A stretch of 64,000 bases of DNA from Candidatus Bathyarchaeota archaeon (lineage in GTDB: Archaea; Thermoproteota; Bathyarchaeia; Bathyarchaeales; Bathycorpusculaceae), in assembly GCA_026014685.1 (NCBI GenBank), contig JAOZHW010000022.1:62001-126000 (forward strand), in the 5' to 3' direction. The position numbers and the translations under genes were made by a program. Positions 35,213 through 44,395 of the stretch are shown piece after piece. Within the stretch, counting starts at the first letter, position 1. Each line of letters opens with the position of its first letter. The notes below the pieces were generated by a model. It ran no database searches. It had not been told where the DNA came from and worked only from the letters and a program-made list of their open reading frames with translations.

Positions 35213-36298
35213 ATGAACACTAAAGAATGTCAAAGGGAACTGCAGGATTTCCTTGCAAAACCCGCAGAAAAGGACTGCAGGGTGGTGGTTATGCCTGACT
35301 TTTTCCTCGACCGCATCGTCAACCTGCCTTGGAATCTATCAGAATTCACCAGCTCGGTCGGCGAAGTAGCGAAACGCAAAGGCGGTAGCATAGACGGCAT
35401 CCCCCAAATTGACATGAAGGGTGGAAACGCCGTTAACACCGCATCCGCGCTGACCAACTTGGGCGCCTTAGTTACGCCCATTCTCTGCACAAGCGAGTAT
35501 GGGTTGCAACTGATAAAGTACCACTTCAAAGATACAGCGATGGATTACTCGCACATAAAGGTCAAAGGGAAAGCCTCGATAACTACGGCGCTGGAGTTTA
35601 GAGGTGAAAACGAAAAAATCAACGTCATGCTAAGAGATGTGGGCGCTTTAGAAGAATTTGGCCCCAGCGACCTCGACGAAAGCGACTACACTTTGTTTGA
35701 AAACTCGGATTATGTTTGCCTCTTTAACTGGGCAGGCACCAAGCGGCATGGCACAGCACTTGCAGAAGCTGTTTTTGATCGGACAAAACATGGTGGCAGA
35801 GCCAAAACCTACTATGATACCGCTGACCCAAACCCCAACGCAGCAGAAATCCCACGTCTTGTTGAAAAAGTGCTCAAAACCTCCCAAGTGGACATTTTAA
35901 GCCTCAACGAAAACGAAGCCATAACATACGCCAACATTTTAGACGCAGACTTTGGGGCGAAAAAGGGGCAGTTGAGCTTCCCAGATTACGCATTAGAAGC
36001 TGCACGGGTTTTAGTATCAGTTTGCAAAGCGCGCATAGACCTGCACACCACGTTGTTCTCTGCAAGCCTAAAGGGGAAACGAGAAGTTGTTGTGCCTACT
36101 TTTAAGATAGAGGTTTATCGTGCGACGGGCGCTGGAGACGCATGGAACGCAGGCAACATCATAGCCGACTACTATGGGCTTTCAGATGAATGCCGCCTCA
36201 TGCTTGCCAACGCAGTCTCTGCCTGTTACCTTTCTGGCGCTGACGGCATGCATCCAACCAAGAGCAAGATAGCAAACTTTCTAAAAACAAACAGTTAA
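35213..36298 (+). CDS. PfkB/ribokinase-family carbohydrate kinase
   Basis: A 361-residue protein with the PfkB N-terminal substrate signature DMKGGNAVNTASALTNLGA (about residues 68-86) and the C-terminal ATP/anion-hole motif YRATGAGDAWNAGN (about 302-315) containing the catalytic Asp. Family members phosphorylate sugars or nucleosides with ATP or ADP. It is about 60 residues longer than a minimal ribokinase, with an N-terminal extension. Not in a recognisable operon; substrate unknown. Confidence 0.87.
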   Translation: MNTKECQRELQDFLAKPAEKDCRVVVMPDFFLDRIVNLPWNLSEFTSSVGEVAKRKGGSIDGIPQIDMKGGNAVNTASALTNLGALVTPILCTSEYGLQLIKYHFKDTAMDYSHIKVKGKASITTALEFRGENEKINVMLRDVGALEEFGPSDLDESDYTLFENSDYVCLFNWAGTKRHGTALAEAVFDRTKHGGRAKTYYDTADPNPNAAEIPRLVEKVLKTSQVDILSLNENEAITYANILDADFGAKKGQLSFPDYALEAARVLVSVCKARIDLHTTLFSASLKGKREVVVPTFKIEVYRATGAGDAWNAGNIIADYYGLSDECRLMLANAVSACYLSGADGMHPTKSKIANFLKTNS

Positions 36299-36363
36299 CA
36301 CTGCCCTTTGGTGTTGAGGCAAATTCTTAAAGCCTCCAGCAACCATACAGGTGACTGATTGTT

Positions 36364-36960
36364 ATGGTTCAATTAATGAGAGTCGGTGCAGTTGCGGGTT
36401 TTTTGGCGCCCATAGTCGCGTCACTGTTTATTGCCTCTGCCATCCTGTTCTATCCACCGTTCAGTTGGACTAACAACGCGTTAAGCGACCTCGGTGTAGT
36501 TGAAGGCGCAACCAGCATCCTGTTCACGGTTGGCTTAATCGGGGCGGGCGTGTTGGGTTTCGTTTTCGCTGTTTTGGGCTTATACAAATTCGCTGGAGAA
36601 AACCGGTTGGGCAAAACTGGTTCGGCTGTGTTTGCTGCCGCGACGGTGGCACTGGTCTGCATCGGGGTGTTCAACGAGCACGCGGTTCCCACACACTACT
36701 TGGTTTCAGTGGCGTTCTTCACTTTGACGCCCATCGCATTATTCATCTTAACCTGTGCATTCTTCCAAAGCCGCCAACGTGATTTAGCTGCCTTCACGGT
36801 AGCCATCGCGTTTGCAGCTGCCGTGCCGTGGATTCTGCAATTCACCATTCACTACGTTCCAAACGTCGCCATACCAGAAGCGGTGTCTGCTGCAGCGGTT
36901 TCAGTTTGGGCGTTTATGCTGGCTGCAAAAATGCATAAACCCAAAAAAATGCGGGTTTAG
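36364..36960 (+). CDS. DUF998 family membrane protein
   Basis: A 198-residue protein with about six TM helices. The first loop PPFSWTNNALSDLGV is the DUF998 signature, and the FNEHAVPTHYLVSVAFF segment is the second conserved loop. Members are widespread in archaea and bacteria and of unknown function. Its stop overlaps the convergent radical SAM gene by 4 nt. Confidence 0.85.
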   Translation: MVQLMRVGAVAGFLAPIVASLFIASAILFYPPFSWTNNALSDLGVVEGATSILFTVGLIGAGVLGFVFAVLGLYKFAGENRLGKTGSAVFAAATVALVCIGVFNEHAVPTHYLVSVAFFTLTPIALFILTCAFFQSRQRDLAAFTVAIAFAAAVPWILQFTIHYVPNVAIPEAVSAAAVSVWAFMLAAKMHKPKKMRV

Positions 36961-37946
36961 AGGAAATCAAGATACATCTGGGCGCAGCAGTAAGACGAAA
37001 AAAACGTTCTAAACCCCCTCTTCTGCGCGTATTGGATTGCCGCCTCGCTTGGAAACGCAACCGCGTCTACACCAGCCTTAAGCGCCAGGACATCTGTCTC
37101 GTCTCGCAACTTGCCTTTGGGACGCATACAGCCCAACGCAAGAGGTGTAGTTGAGAACAGGGCGCGTGCAGCGGCGGCAACTTTGGCTATGTCCATCGGT
37201 TTGGGCGGTGAGGTTTTGTGCATTTGTGTGCCGTGGATGGGCATGAACGCGATGATGACAACTGCGACGGGCTTGACGGTTTGAGCGATGGTTTGTAACG
37301 CAGCGAGTTCGCCGTCGAGTTTACCTTCGTTTAAGCCGACGATGACGTGGGGCACGACGTTTAGGTCTGCGTTTGCGAGGGCTCGGAGCGATTGGGCGTA
37401 GGTTTGAGTGGACACGTTTAGGTTTAGAACTTGTTGGATGGTTTGGTCTGAGCCGACTACGTCAATCAATGTGGCGTCGACTTCTGCTTTTTTAAGTGCC
37501 GAAGCGGTTTGCGGCGAGGTGGCTGCGGTGTGGACAAAAACCGTTAACTCCAACTCTTGCTTAAACCGAAATAGCACATCCGCAAAGCCCTCAATTGGAA
37601 TAGAGCCATCGGGCAAGCATCCGCCACTAACCAGCACACCCTTGGCGCCTTTTGCCTTGAGATCCACTCCGACTTGCCAAAGCTGCTCCGGCGTCAAGGC
37701 GGCATGCATTGTTTGAAGAACTTTGCCGCCGCAATGTTTACAGTTCAATGTGCAGCTGTTGCCTGTTATTGAAATTGTTGGGAACTCTGCGGTTTTGGCG
37801 TGGTAGTGTTTGGTTTTGTAGTAGGTGAAGCTTGGGGCATAGAAGCGGATGGTGCTGCTTTGAGGTTTTAGTTTACCTGATTCGAGCAGCGTTCTGAGTT
37901 GGGTGGTGTTTAGGTTCCAGATGGCTTCAGCGGTTGGGATTGGCAT
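36957..37946 (-). CDS. Radical SAM protein, COG1856 (biotin/lipoate synthase-like)
   Basis: A 329-residue enzyme from ATG 37946. The cluster motif NSCTLNCKHCGG (C-x3-C-x2-C) binds the 4Fe-4S cluster; GVLVSGGCLPDGSIPI and VVPHVIVGLNEGKL follow as in COG1856, described as a biotin-synthase homologue in archaea. The frame is open to 38075, but that extension encodes the TATA/G-rich element E (YMREGGG) and a second TATA box (AAATAAATATGG, near 37983), so ATG 37946 is preferred. An ECF S-component gene lies just upstream, possibly supplying a cofactor precursor. Confidence 0.83.
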   Translation of the reverse strand: MPIPTAEAIWNLNTTQLRTLLESGKLKPQSSTIRFYAPSFTYYKTKHYHAKTAEFPTISITGNSCTLNCKHCGGKVLQTMHAALTPEQLWQVGVDLKAKGAKGVLVSGGCLPDGSIPIEGFADVLFRFKQELELTVFVHTAATSPQTASALKKAEVDATLIDVVGSDQTIQQVLNLNVSTQTYAQSLRALANADLNVVPHVIVGLNEGKLDGELAALQTIAQTVKPVAVVIIAFMPIHGTQMHKTSPPKPMDIAKVAAAARALFSTTPLALGCMRPKGKLRDETDVLALKAGVDAVAFPSEAAIQYAQKRGFRTFFSSYCCAQMYLDFL

Positions 37947-37998
37947 GTTTTTTCTGTCTAATTCATCACGGATGCCATATTTATTTGATGCACAAAAA

Positions 37999-38037
37999 GC
38001 TGCTGGTCTGACGCCTCCTCCCTCCCTCATATATAGA
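37999..38037 (-). repeat. TATA/G-rich dispersed element, copy E
   Basis: Reading the minus strand, TATATATGAGGGAGGGAGG begins at 38035, followed by CAGACCAGCAGC and a T5 run. The CAGAxCAGCAGC block matches copy D, with the TATA-to-block distance longer by one base. It is the most divergent of the five. It lies 53-90 nt upstream of the radical SAM start, beyond that gene's own TATA box. Confidence 0.5.
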
Positions 38038-38225
38038 ACAAAAGTCTGTACTGCGGCCTCGGGGTAAATACTCACGAATTAATTCTAAACTGCAAATTCA
38101 ACACAACTAACACGACAGTAGCAGCCATTAAAATTTTGCCTCAGAAAATTCGCTAAAGGATTACTCTTTTAATCCCTTAAAAACATTACAATTAAGCTGA
38201 AAAATAAAGAAAATAAATATTGGAT

Positions 38226-39038
38226 TTATGTGGGAACAGGTGCCGCAGGAGGCAGGGGAGTTGGCTTTTGGCTAAAGAGGTTTTCTTCGCTCCATAGCCA
38301 GTTGGTTTTTCTAAGCACGCGTAACAGAGGTACAGCTATTAGCATCGCAATGAGTGCTTGTATTATTCTGATTACAGGGTAGAGGAATGGGCTTGCTAAG
38401 AGGCTTGTTTGGACGAATTCAAGGGAGAAACCAAAGATGCCTTGGTAGACTGTTGGAGTTGCATACATCAAGGTGCCGAACATATTGTCTGCTTCGTTGC
38501 CGATGAATCCTAAGATGAAGAAGAAAGCGCTGCCATAGGCAAGGGATAATTTCTTTCCGAAGAACGCTAAGGGCAGAATCAGCAGTAAAGCGATGACTTT
38601 GTCAAATACTGTGGCGGCTGCTATGAACCAGTTATCGACTACTACGCCTCCAAGGTTGGTTTGTGCAGTAATCGGAAAAACGGGTGGTGTGAATAGGAAT
38701 GCGACGATCATAACTGCAAATGTTACAAATGCGTATTTCCATTTTTTATAGAAGACTAAACCGACTATCAGTGCGTTGAACATTGGTGCCAAAATGAATG
38801 GTGCTCCGTAGGGGGACATTCCCGTGAGTGCCCATGTTACTGAGGAACCCAATAGGGCTGCGGCAGCGCCTAAGTAGGGTCCGAGGATTAATCCGAATAC
38901 GGTTGCGATCATGGCTGCAAAGTTGATTTCTATCATTCCTATGCCTGTTGGGATTTTTATTGGTGCGATTAGTGATAGTACGTAGAATAGGGCTGCGAAT
39001 ATGGCCATTAGGGCGACTTGTTGGGTTGTGATTTTCAT
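38226..39038 (-). CDS. ECF transporter substrate-binding (S) component
   Basis: A 270-residue protein with about six or seven TM helices. The N-terminal half, MAIFAALFYVLSLIAPIKIP...IEINFAAMIATVFGLILGPYLGAAAALLGS, is the typical ECF S-component start (small-residue helices, FGxxxGP-type motif). The C-terminus is a short Pro-rich tail. S components bind vitamins or metals; substrate cannot be told. No EcfA/EcfT genes are adjacent, so it probably shares an energising module encoded elsewhere. Confidence 0.78.
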   Translation of the reverse strand: MKITTQQVALMAIFAALFYVLSLIAPIKIPTGIGMIEINFAAMIATVFGLILGPYLGAAAALLGSSVTWALTGMSPYGAPFILAPMFNALIVGLVFYKKWKYAFVTFAVMIVAFLFTPPVFPITAQTNLGGVVVDNWFIAAATVFDKVIALLLILPLAFFGKKLSLAYGSAFFFILGFIGNEADNMFGTLMYATPTVYQGIFGFSLEFVQTSLLASPFLYPVIRIIQALIAMLIAVPLLRVLRKTNWLWSEENLFSQKPTPLPPAAPVPT

Positions 39039-39070
39039 TTTCTCAATGGACTCCTGTATTTATCTTCAAC

Positions 39071-39107
39071 GTTATGTAATTTTTTACATAGCGTCATCCT
39101 ATAAAAG
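39071..39107 (-). promoter_or_regulatory. ECF S-component promoter with TATGTAA operator
   Basis: On the minus strand TTTTATAGG (near 39106-39098) is the TATA box. Downstream, TATGTAA and TTACATA form a perfect 7-bp inverted repeat with a 4-A spacer within 39071-39090, overlapping the predicted start site, a classic repressor position. A related half-site recurs upstream of the COG1665 gene. Confidence 0.5.
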
Positions 39108-39201
39108 ACTTCCCCCACCAAATTCCTACACAAGCAACCGCTAAATACACCCACAATAACCAAATAAACACCGACAAACAATCAAAACCGAAGGCAAAAC
39201 A

Positions 39202-40758
39202 ATGAAAACCCTCCTAATTACCGGAACCCTCGCAGAAAACACCGTAAAACAATACGCCAAACAAAGCCAAACCCCAACTGAAGTCCTCACCCTAAACGTT
39301 CAAGTCGCTGCATTCCTCACTCCAGAAATCATCAGCCAAGCCCTCAAAAAACACAAACTCCACGACATCGACATCATTTTAACCCCTGGCCAAGCCTTAG
39401 GCGACACCAAAATCATAACCGACGCCACCAAAATTCCCGCTTTCAAAGGCCCACGGTACGCTGCCGACCTCCCTGTAGTTTTAGACAGTTTAGGCGAAGT
39501 GAAGCTTTCATCGGTTGTACCTGCAGATGATTTGCTCAGAGCGAAGCTTGAGGCGAAGGCTCTTGAAGAACTGGAAAAAGTTGAGCAAAACCGAGAGGAG
39601 TTATTCAAAAAACAGGGCAACTTGATGATTGGGGACTTGACTGTTGGTAAAGAGTTGCCGATGCGTGTTTTGGCGGAAATCGTTGATGCACCGCTTCTGG
39701 ATACAGCAGAGATTGCACGTTTGGCTAAGCATTACGTTGCTTCAGGCGCACACATAATCGACATCGGCATGGTCGCAGGGCAAACCCGCCCTCAAGACGC
39801 AAAACGGGCGGTAACCGCAGTTAAAGCCGCCGTAGACGTGCCTGTCAGCATCGATACACTAAACCCCCTTGAAATTGAGGCGGCAGTGGCTGCGGGGGCA
39901 GATTTGGTTTTGAGCGCGGACGCAGGTAACCTAGAAGAGATCGCGCCGTTTGCAAAGGATGTTGCTGTGGTGGTTATTCCCACTAATCATCGTAAGGGAT
40001 TTTTCCCAAAGAAATCTGCTGAACGGGTGAGGCTACTTGAGCGTTTAATTAAGCAAGCTAAGCAGTTGGGCTTCAAAAAAATCGTCGGCGACCTAATTCT
40101 TGAACCCACAAACATAATGGATTCTTACGTTGCGTTTCAAGAGTTCAGCCGCAGAAACCCTGAGGTGCCTCTTTTGATTGGCATCGCTAATGTGGTGGAG
40201 CTTTTTGATGCTGATTCAGTCGGGCTTAATGCGTTACTTGCGAGGCTTGCTTCTGAGGTGTCGGCGGATATTTTGTTGACAACCGAGGAGACCCCAAAAG
40301 CGCGAGGTTGTGTGCGTGAGGTTTCTGTTGCGGCAAAGATGATGTTTCTTGCCAAGAGGCGCAATTCTGTGCCACGTGATTTGGGTTTAGATTTACTTGT
40401 GTTAAAGAACAAAACAGAAAAAGAAGCACCACTCAAATTAGGTAAAACAAAAATTATCACCGCAAAACGTCAGAAAAACAAGTCTGTCACAGTTGACTCT
40501 TGCGGAGTTTTCCGCGTGATGGTTGACCGAGAAAACAAAAAACTTGTAGCGCTACATTACAAGTCTGCTGAGGCACCTGCGCCTAATTGTGCTGTTCGTG
40601 GGGTAGATGCTGAAACCGTGATGGCGGAGGTTTTGAGGTTGGGGTTGGTTTCTCGGTTGGAGCATGCTGCGTATTTGGGTGGTGAGTTGGCGAAGGCGGA
40701 GGTGGCGTTGCGTGTGGGGCGGGATTATGTTCAGGATGCGGTTTTGTTTGAAAAATGA
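39202..40758 (+). CDS. Dihydropteroate synthase-like protein (archaeal TIGR00284 family)
   Basis: A 518-residue protein. The N-terminal ~140 residues form the family-specific domain; from LMIGDLTVGKELPMRVLAEIVDAP a pterin-binding TIM barrel follows (GAHIIDIGMVAGQTRP, VPVSIDTLNPLEIEAAVAAGADLVLSADAGN) and a C-terminal DUF4346-like domain (SCGVFRVMVDRENKKLVALHY). Related methanogen proteins were proposed to act in tetrahydromethanopterin or similar pterin metabolism, but the family lacks proven dihydropteroate synthase activity. Stand-alone gene with its own AT-rich upstream region. Confidence 0.85.
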   Translation: MKTLLITGTLAENTVKQYAKQSQTPTEVLTLNVQVAAFLTPEIISQALKKHKLHDIDIILTPGQALGDTKIITDATKIPAFKGPRYAADLPVVLDSLGEVKLSSVVPADDLLRAKLEAKALEELEKVEQNREELFKKQGNLMIGDLTVGKELPMRVLAEIVDAPLLDTAEIARLAKHYVASGAHIIDIGMVAGQTRPQDAKRAVTAVKAAVDVPVSIDTLNPLEIEAAVAAGADLVLSADAGNLEEIAPFAKDVAVVVIPTNHRKGFFPKKSAERVRLLERLIKQAKQLGFKKIVGDLILEPTNIMDSYVAFQEFSRRNPEVPLLIGIANVVELFDADSVGLNALLARLASEVSADILLTTEETPKARGCVREVSVAAKMMFLAKRRNSVPRDLGLDLLVLKNKTEKEAPLKLGKTKIITAKRQKNKSVTVDSCGVFRVMVDRENKKLVALHYKSAEAPAPNCAVRGVDAETVMAEVLRLGLVSRLEHAAYLGGELAKAEVALRVGRDYVQDAVLFEK

Positions 40759-40764
40759 GTGCTG

Positions 40765-40787
40765 TACATTTTTGACATGTAAATGTA
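40765..40787 (+). terminator. Hairpin after the DHPS-like gene
   Basis: TACATTT (40765-40771) and AAATGTA (40781-40787) form a 7-bp inverted repeat with a 9-nt loop just after the stop; T-rich sequence follows (about 40804-40812). Probable terminator; an operator role is possible. Confidence 0.4.
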
Positions 40788-40962
40788 TAAATTGTCGCGT
40801 CTTTTTTATATGGAGAAAAATGCCTGTTTTGTAGTTTGTTTTTGAGCTTATTTTTGTATTAGGAGCCATTTTTGCGTTTATTGATAAATCGGGGTAGCGC
40901 AATTAACGTTTCGTAAATTTTAAATATAAAACGGGTTCTACAATACTTTTGAGGTCAATATC

Positions 40963-41013
40963 GTGGCGAAGGCTCCAAAAAAAGAAGATAAAAAGGCGAA
41001 AAAGAAGAAATAA
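40963..41013 (+). CDS. 16-aa Lys-rich microprotein
   Basis: A 17-codon frame, GTG 40963 to TAA 41013, encoding MAKAPKKEDKKAKKKK, ten of sixteen residues Lys. It has all signs of a real unit: TATA-like TTTTAAATATAAAA (about 40917-40930), Shine-Dalgarno GAGGT (40951-40955) 7 nt before the GTG, and a hairpin plus T-rich terminator right after the stop. It could be a free basic peptide (RNA- or DNA-binding, ribosome-associated) or the remnant of a longer basic protein. No homologue can be named. Confidence 0.5.
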   Translation: MAKAPKKEDKKAKKKK

Positions 41014-41055
41014 GCCGCTTCAAAGCAGGCTATTTCCTCACTTTTTCTTTTTACT
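41013..41055 (+). terminator. Terminator of the microprotein gene
   Basis: AGCCGC and GC-A-GGCT (41013-41031) pair with one bulge around a TTCAAA loop, followed within 10 nt by the T-rich CTTTTTCTTTTT. Confidence 0.45.
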
Positions 41056-41184
41056 CCACACCAAAAGTCTACGCCCTCAAAATTGCTTAAAATCAATCAT
41101 AAACGTCTAAAACCTCAAAAAAATCGCTAAACGAAGATTTATCTTACTAAATGCAGTAACCTAGATTGAAGGGTGAAATTTAAT

Positions 41185-42102
41185 TTGAACACTAACGCAT
41201 TAAGCATAGACTTTGCTGGATTACAACTAGAAAACCCCACGATGCTCGCCTCAGGCGTCATGGGGTACTCCGCAGAGTCCTTCCACCGCATCGCCAAAAG
41301 CGGCGCAGGCGCAGTCGTCACCAAATCAGTCGGCATACAACCTAGAGTTGGCTACGTTAACCCGACAGTGGTGCAGGCAGAGGGCGGTTTGATTAATGCA
41401 ATGGGTCTGCCCAATCCAGGGATTGAAGTTTTTTGTGAAGAAATTAAATTCTCCAAAACCATCTTGCGTGTGCCGCTTATCGTTAGCGTTTTTGGTTACT
41501 CTGCAGAAGAATACGCCACTGTCGCCAAGAAAGCAGTCGACGCAGGTGCTGATGCAATTGAGTTAAACGTTTCCTGTCCGCACGTAAAGCAGACTGGTGC
41601 AGAGATCGGGCAGAACCCAAAAATCTTATCCGAAGTCGTGCAGCAAGTCAAAGCCGCAATCAACAAGCCCCTCATCGTTAAGCTGTCGCCTAACGTTGCA
41701 GACATAACAGTCCTTGCTGAGGCAGCAGTCAAAGCAGGCGCAGATGCACTAACTGCCGTGAACACGCTTAAAGCCCTGGCGATAGATGCAGAAACCATGA
41801 TGCCGATTCTCGCCAACGTCCGGGGTGGATTGTCGGGTGCAGCGGTGAAACCTGTGGCGCTTCGTTGCGTCTACGACATCGCAGAAAAGTTTAAGGTGCC
41901 CATAATTGGATGCGGCGGAGTCACCAACTGGCGTGATGCCGTAGAATTCTTCTTAGCAGGCGCCTCAGCCGTGCAGATAGGTACAGCAGTCGCCGATGAC
42001 ATTGAAGTTTTTCGTTCAGTTGCTAAGGGAGTGGAGACTTACTTGAGAAAGAAACATTATCAAAACATAAAGGAGATAGTCGGACTTGCCCACCACAAAT
42101 AA
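41185..42102 (+). CDS. pyrD: Dihydroorotate dehydrogenase, catalytic subunit (type 1B)
   Basis: A 305-residue FMN enzyme that oxidises dihydroorotate to orotate. NPTMLASGVMGYSAESFHRIA, the active-site loop ELNVSCPHVKQTG with catalytic Cys, TAVNTLKA and GCGGVTNWRDAVEFFLAGASAVQIGTA are diagnostic. GTG 41173 is in frame, but GGGTGA (41171-41176) is better read as the ribosome-binding site of TTG 41185. It overlaps pyrK by 17 nt, the canonical PyrD-PyrK pair. Confidence 0.95.
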   Translation: MNTNALSIDFAGLQLENPTMLASGVMGYSAESFHRIAKSGAGAVVTKSVGIQPRVGYVNPTVVQAEGGLINAMGLPNPGIEVFCEEIKFSKTILRVPLIVSVFGYSAEEYATVAKKAVDAGADAIELNVSCPHVKQTGAEIGQNPKILSEVVQQVKAAINKPLIVKLSPNVADITVLAEAAVKAGADALTAVNTLKALAIDAETMMPILANVRGGLSGAAVKPVALRCVYDIAEKFKVPIIGCGGVTNWRDAVEFFLAGASAVQIGTAVADDIEVFRSVAKGVETYLRKKHYQNIKEIVGLAHHK

Positions 42103-42895
42103 CACCCTGCGAACCACGCAGATAGTGCAAATACGCACCGAGAGTCCAACAGTAAAAACATTCGTGCTACCTGACCGCCTCTGCTGCAAAGCAAAACCAG
42201 GGCAATTTTTGATGCTGTGGATTCCAGGCATAGACGAAATCCCACTAAGCATTATGGATGCCTCAAACGGGTTGGTTTCAGTTTCAGTCAAAGCCGTCGG
42301 CGACGCAACCCGCCACCTCCATGCCATGCAAGCTGGCGCAACCGTGGGCATCCGTGGTCCCTATGGCAACAGCTTCACAGAAAGCCGAGGCAAAGTGCTT
42401 CTTGTCGGCGGCGGAACAGGAACGGCGCCCCTGTTGTTTTTGGCAAAACAGTTAGCCACAAAAACCGAACGACTCTCATTCGTGGAAGGCGCCAAAACTA
42501 AGGATGAGTTGCTCTTTGTGCACGAAATCGGTGGAGTTTGCCAAGAAAAAAACATAATCACTACAACCGAGGACGGCACCGCAGGCCTCCAATGCCTTGT
42601 CACACAGCCGCTGTCCAGCCTCCTCGAAAAGGAACGTTTTGACATGATATATACCTGTGGACCAGAGATTATGGTTAAGAAGATTTTTGAGATGACTGAG
42701 AAACGCAAGTTGCCCCTTGAGGCGAGTCTGGAGCGGTTAATGCGCTGCGGCATCGGTTTGTGTGGAAGCTGCGTTATCGGCAAGTACCGCGTCTGCCGTG
42801 ATGGTCCCGTGTTTAACGCGGCGCAGTTGCGGGAGATAAAAGACGAGTTGGGTGTTTCAAAGATCGGTTTTGACGGCTCAAGAATCCCAATATAA
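42086..42895 (+). CDS. pyrK: Dihydroorotate dehydrogenase electron-transfer subunit
   Basis: A 269-residue FAD/2Fe-2S protein that passes electrons from PyrD to NAD+. KPGQFLMLWIPGIDEIPLSI holds the flavin-binding region, LLVGGGTGTAPLLFLAKQL the nucleotide-binding loop, TCGPEIMVKKI the C-terminal NAD site, and RCGIGLCGSCVIGKYRVCRDGP the four cluster Cys. It starts at TTG 42086 inside the end of pyrD. Confidence 0.94.
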   Translation: MPTTNNTLRTTQIVQIRTESPTVKTFVLPDRLCCKAKPGQFLMLWIPGIDEIPLSIMDASNGLVSVSVKAVGDATRHLHAMQAGATVGIRGPYGNSFTESRGKVLLVGGGTGTAPLLFLAKQLATKTERLSFVEGAKTKDELLFVHEIGGVCQEKNIITTTEDGTAGLQCLVTQPLSSLLEKERFDMIYTCGPEIMVKKIFEMTEKRKLPLEASLERLMRCGIGLCGSCVIGKYRVCRDGPVFNAAQLREIKDELGVSKIGFDGSRIPI

Positions 42896-42937
42896 CCCTA
42901 TTTCCCACGGTTTTATTCAACATTTTTTGCGCCTTTG

Positions 42938-42979
42938 TTTATATAAGGGAGGGGAGGTAGCGGCAGAGAGGTCGCGTGG
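42938..42979 (+). repeat. TATA/G-rich dispersed element, copy B
   Basis: TATATAA (42940-42946), then GGGAGGGGAGGTAG, then GGCAGAGAGGTCGCGTGG ending at 42979. Identical to copy A over the first 19 bases and gapless with A, C and D thereafter. It lies 144 nt upstream of the dnaJ start; dnaJ has its own TATA box nearer its ATG (ACTATAAATC, about 43058-43067). Confidence 0.7.
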
Positions 42980-43122
42980 TTCCATCTTTTGCGAAAAGAA
43001 AAACAATCGACATCATTGAGGTTTGCATGCTTAAAACTGCTTTTTCATCAGGGAAATACTATAAATCTTTGATTGTATTAGCTTACAAAGTTCAAATTAT
43101 CAGGACTACACGGTAAGGTCGC

Positions 43123-44241
43123 ATGGCTCAAAAACGAGACTACTACGAGGTACTTGGCGTACAGAAAGGCGCAACAAAAGACCAAATCAAAGACGCCTAT
43201 CGGAAACTGGCTTTGCAGTACCATCCAGACCGCAACAAGGAACCTGGTGCAGAAGAAAAATTCAAAGAAATTAGCGAAGCATACGCAGTCCTAAGCGACG
43301 ACCAAAAACGGGCACAGTACGACAACCTTGGCCACGCAGGCTTTGACCAACGCTACACCAGTGAGGACATTTTCCGTGGTGCAGACTTTGACTCAGTCTT
43401 CCGCGACATGGGCTTCGGCGACCTCTTCCGCACCATATTCGGCGGCGCAGGCGGATTCGGCGGTGGATACGAAGAACGTAACCGAGGACAAGACGTTGGA
43501 TTCGACCTGGAAGTGACCTTAGAGGAAGCCGCCAAAGGCACCGAACGCGAAATCGAGATTCCCCGAACTGAACGATGCGACACCTGCAATGGCTCAGGAG
43601 CCCAACCGGGTACACAAGCCAAAACCTGCCCCAGATGTGGTGGCGCAGGCAGAGTCCAGAACATGCATAAAGTCGGCTTCGCAACTTACATGCAAGTCAG
43701 CGCCTGCCCAACATGCAAAGGTAAAGGTAAAATCATCGAAACCCCATGTAGCAGCTGCCGCGGCTCAGGTTTAGTCCGCAAAAGAAGAAAAATCACTGTC
43801 AAAGTCCCACCAGGCATAGACGAAGGCACCCAGCTGAGGCTGCGCGGTGAAGGTGAAATGACAAGTAGCGACGGAGAGCCAGGTGACCTATATGTCATTG
43901 TACATGTTCGGCAGCATCCACAGTTTGCCCGCGAAGGCGACGACCTCTGGCATGTAGCCATAATCTCTTTTCCCGAAGCGGCGCTCGGCGCAGACATCGT
44001 GGTGCCTACACTCGAAGGGCCCACGACCGTAAAGGTTCATCCAGGCACACAAGTCGGTGAAGTCATTACTCTGCGCGGTAAAGGTATGCCGAGGTTTAGG
44101 GGGTATGGCAGAGGGGATTTGCTTGTACGTATCGGTATCCGAGTGCCTGAGAAGCTTACCTCCACGCAGAGGGCGCTGTTGGAGCAACTTGCTAAAGAGT
44201 TCGGCTCAGAGCAGACTAAAAGCCGAAAATTCCGCCTATAA
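43123..44241 (+). CDS. dnaJ: Chaperone DnaJ (Hsp40, type I)
   Basis: A 372-residue full-length DnaJ: J domain with HPD ([11 protein letters not shown]), Gly/Phe-rich linker ([13 protein letters not shown]), four zinc-binding CxxCxGxG repeats ([32 protein letters not shown]) and the substrate-binding C-terminal domain. It stimulates DnaK ATPase and binds unfolded proteins. dnaK and grpE are not next to it here. In archaea the DnaK system is usually of bacterial origin. Confidence 0.96.
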   Translation: MAQKRDYYEVLGVQKGATKDQIKDAYRKLALQYHPDRNKEPGAEEKFKEISEAYAVLSDDQKRAQYDNLGHAGFDQRYTSEDIFRGADFDSVFRDMGFGDLFRTIFGGAGGFGGGYEERNRGQDVGFDLEVTLEEAAKGTEREIEIPRTERCDTCNGSGAQPGTQAKTCPRCGGAGRVQNMHKVGFATYMQVSACPTCKGKGKIIETPCSSCRGSGLVRKRRKITVKVPPGIDEGTQLRLRGEGEMTSSDGEPGDLYVIVHVRQHPQFAREGDDLWHVAIISFPEAALGADIVVPTLEGPTTVKVHPGTQVGEVITLRGKGMPRFRGYGRGDLLVRIGIRVPEKLTSTQRALLEQLAKEFGSEQTKSRKFRL

Positions 44242-44395
44242 ACGTAGGGTATTTCGAATTTCTGCTAATTTCTCGTTGAAGCGCACTACATCAAGCGGCA
44301 CGGTTACTGCTTTTTATGAGCTGTACCGAACCCATGTTTGGCTCTAAAAAAGGGTTTTTCAAAGAAACGGAAAAGAGTTGTATTTTATGCATTTT

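Noticed and set aside
36957-38075. Long form of the radical SAM gene starting at 38075
   Set aside because: The extra N-terminus translates a promoter repeat and a TATA box.
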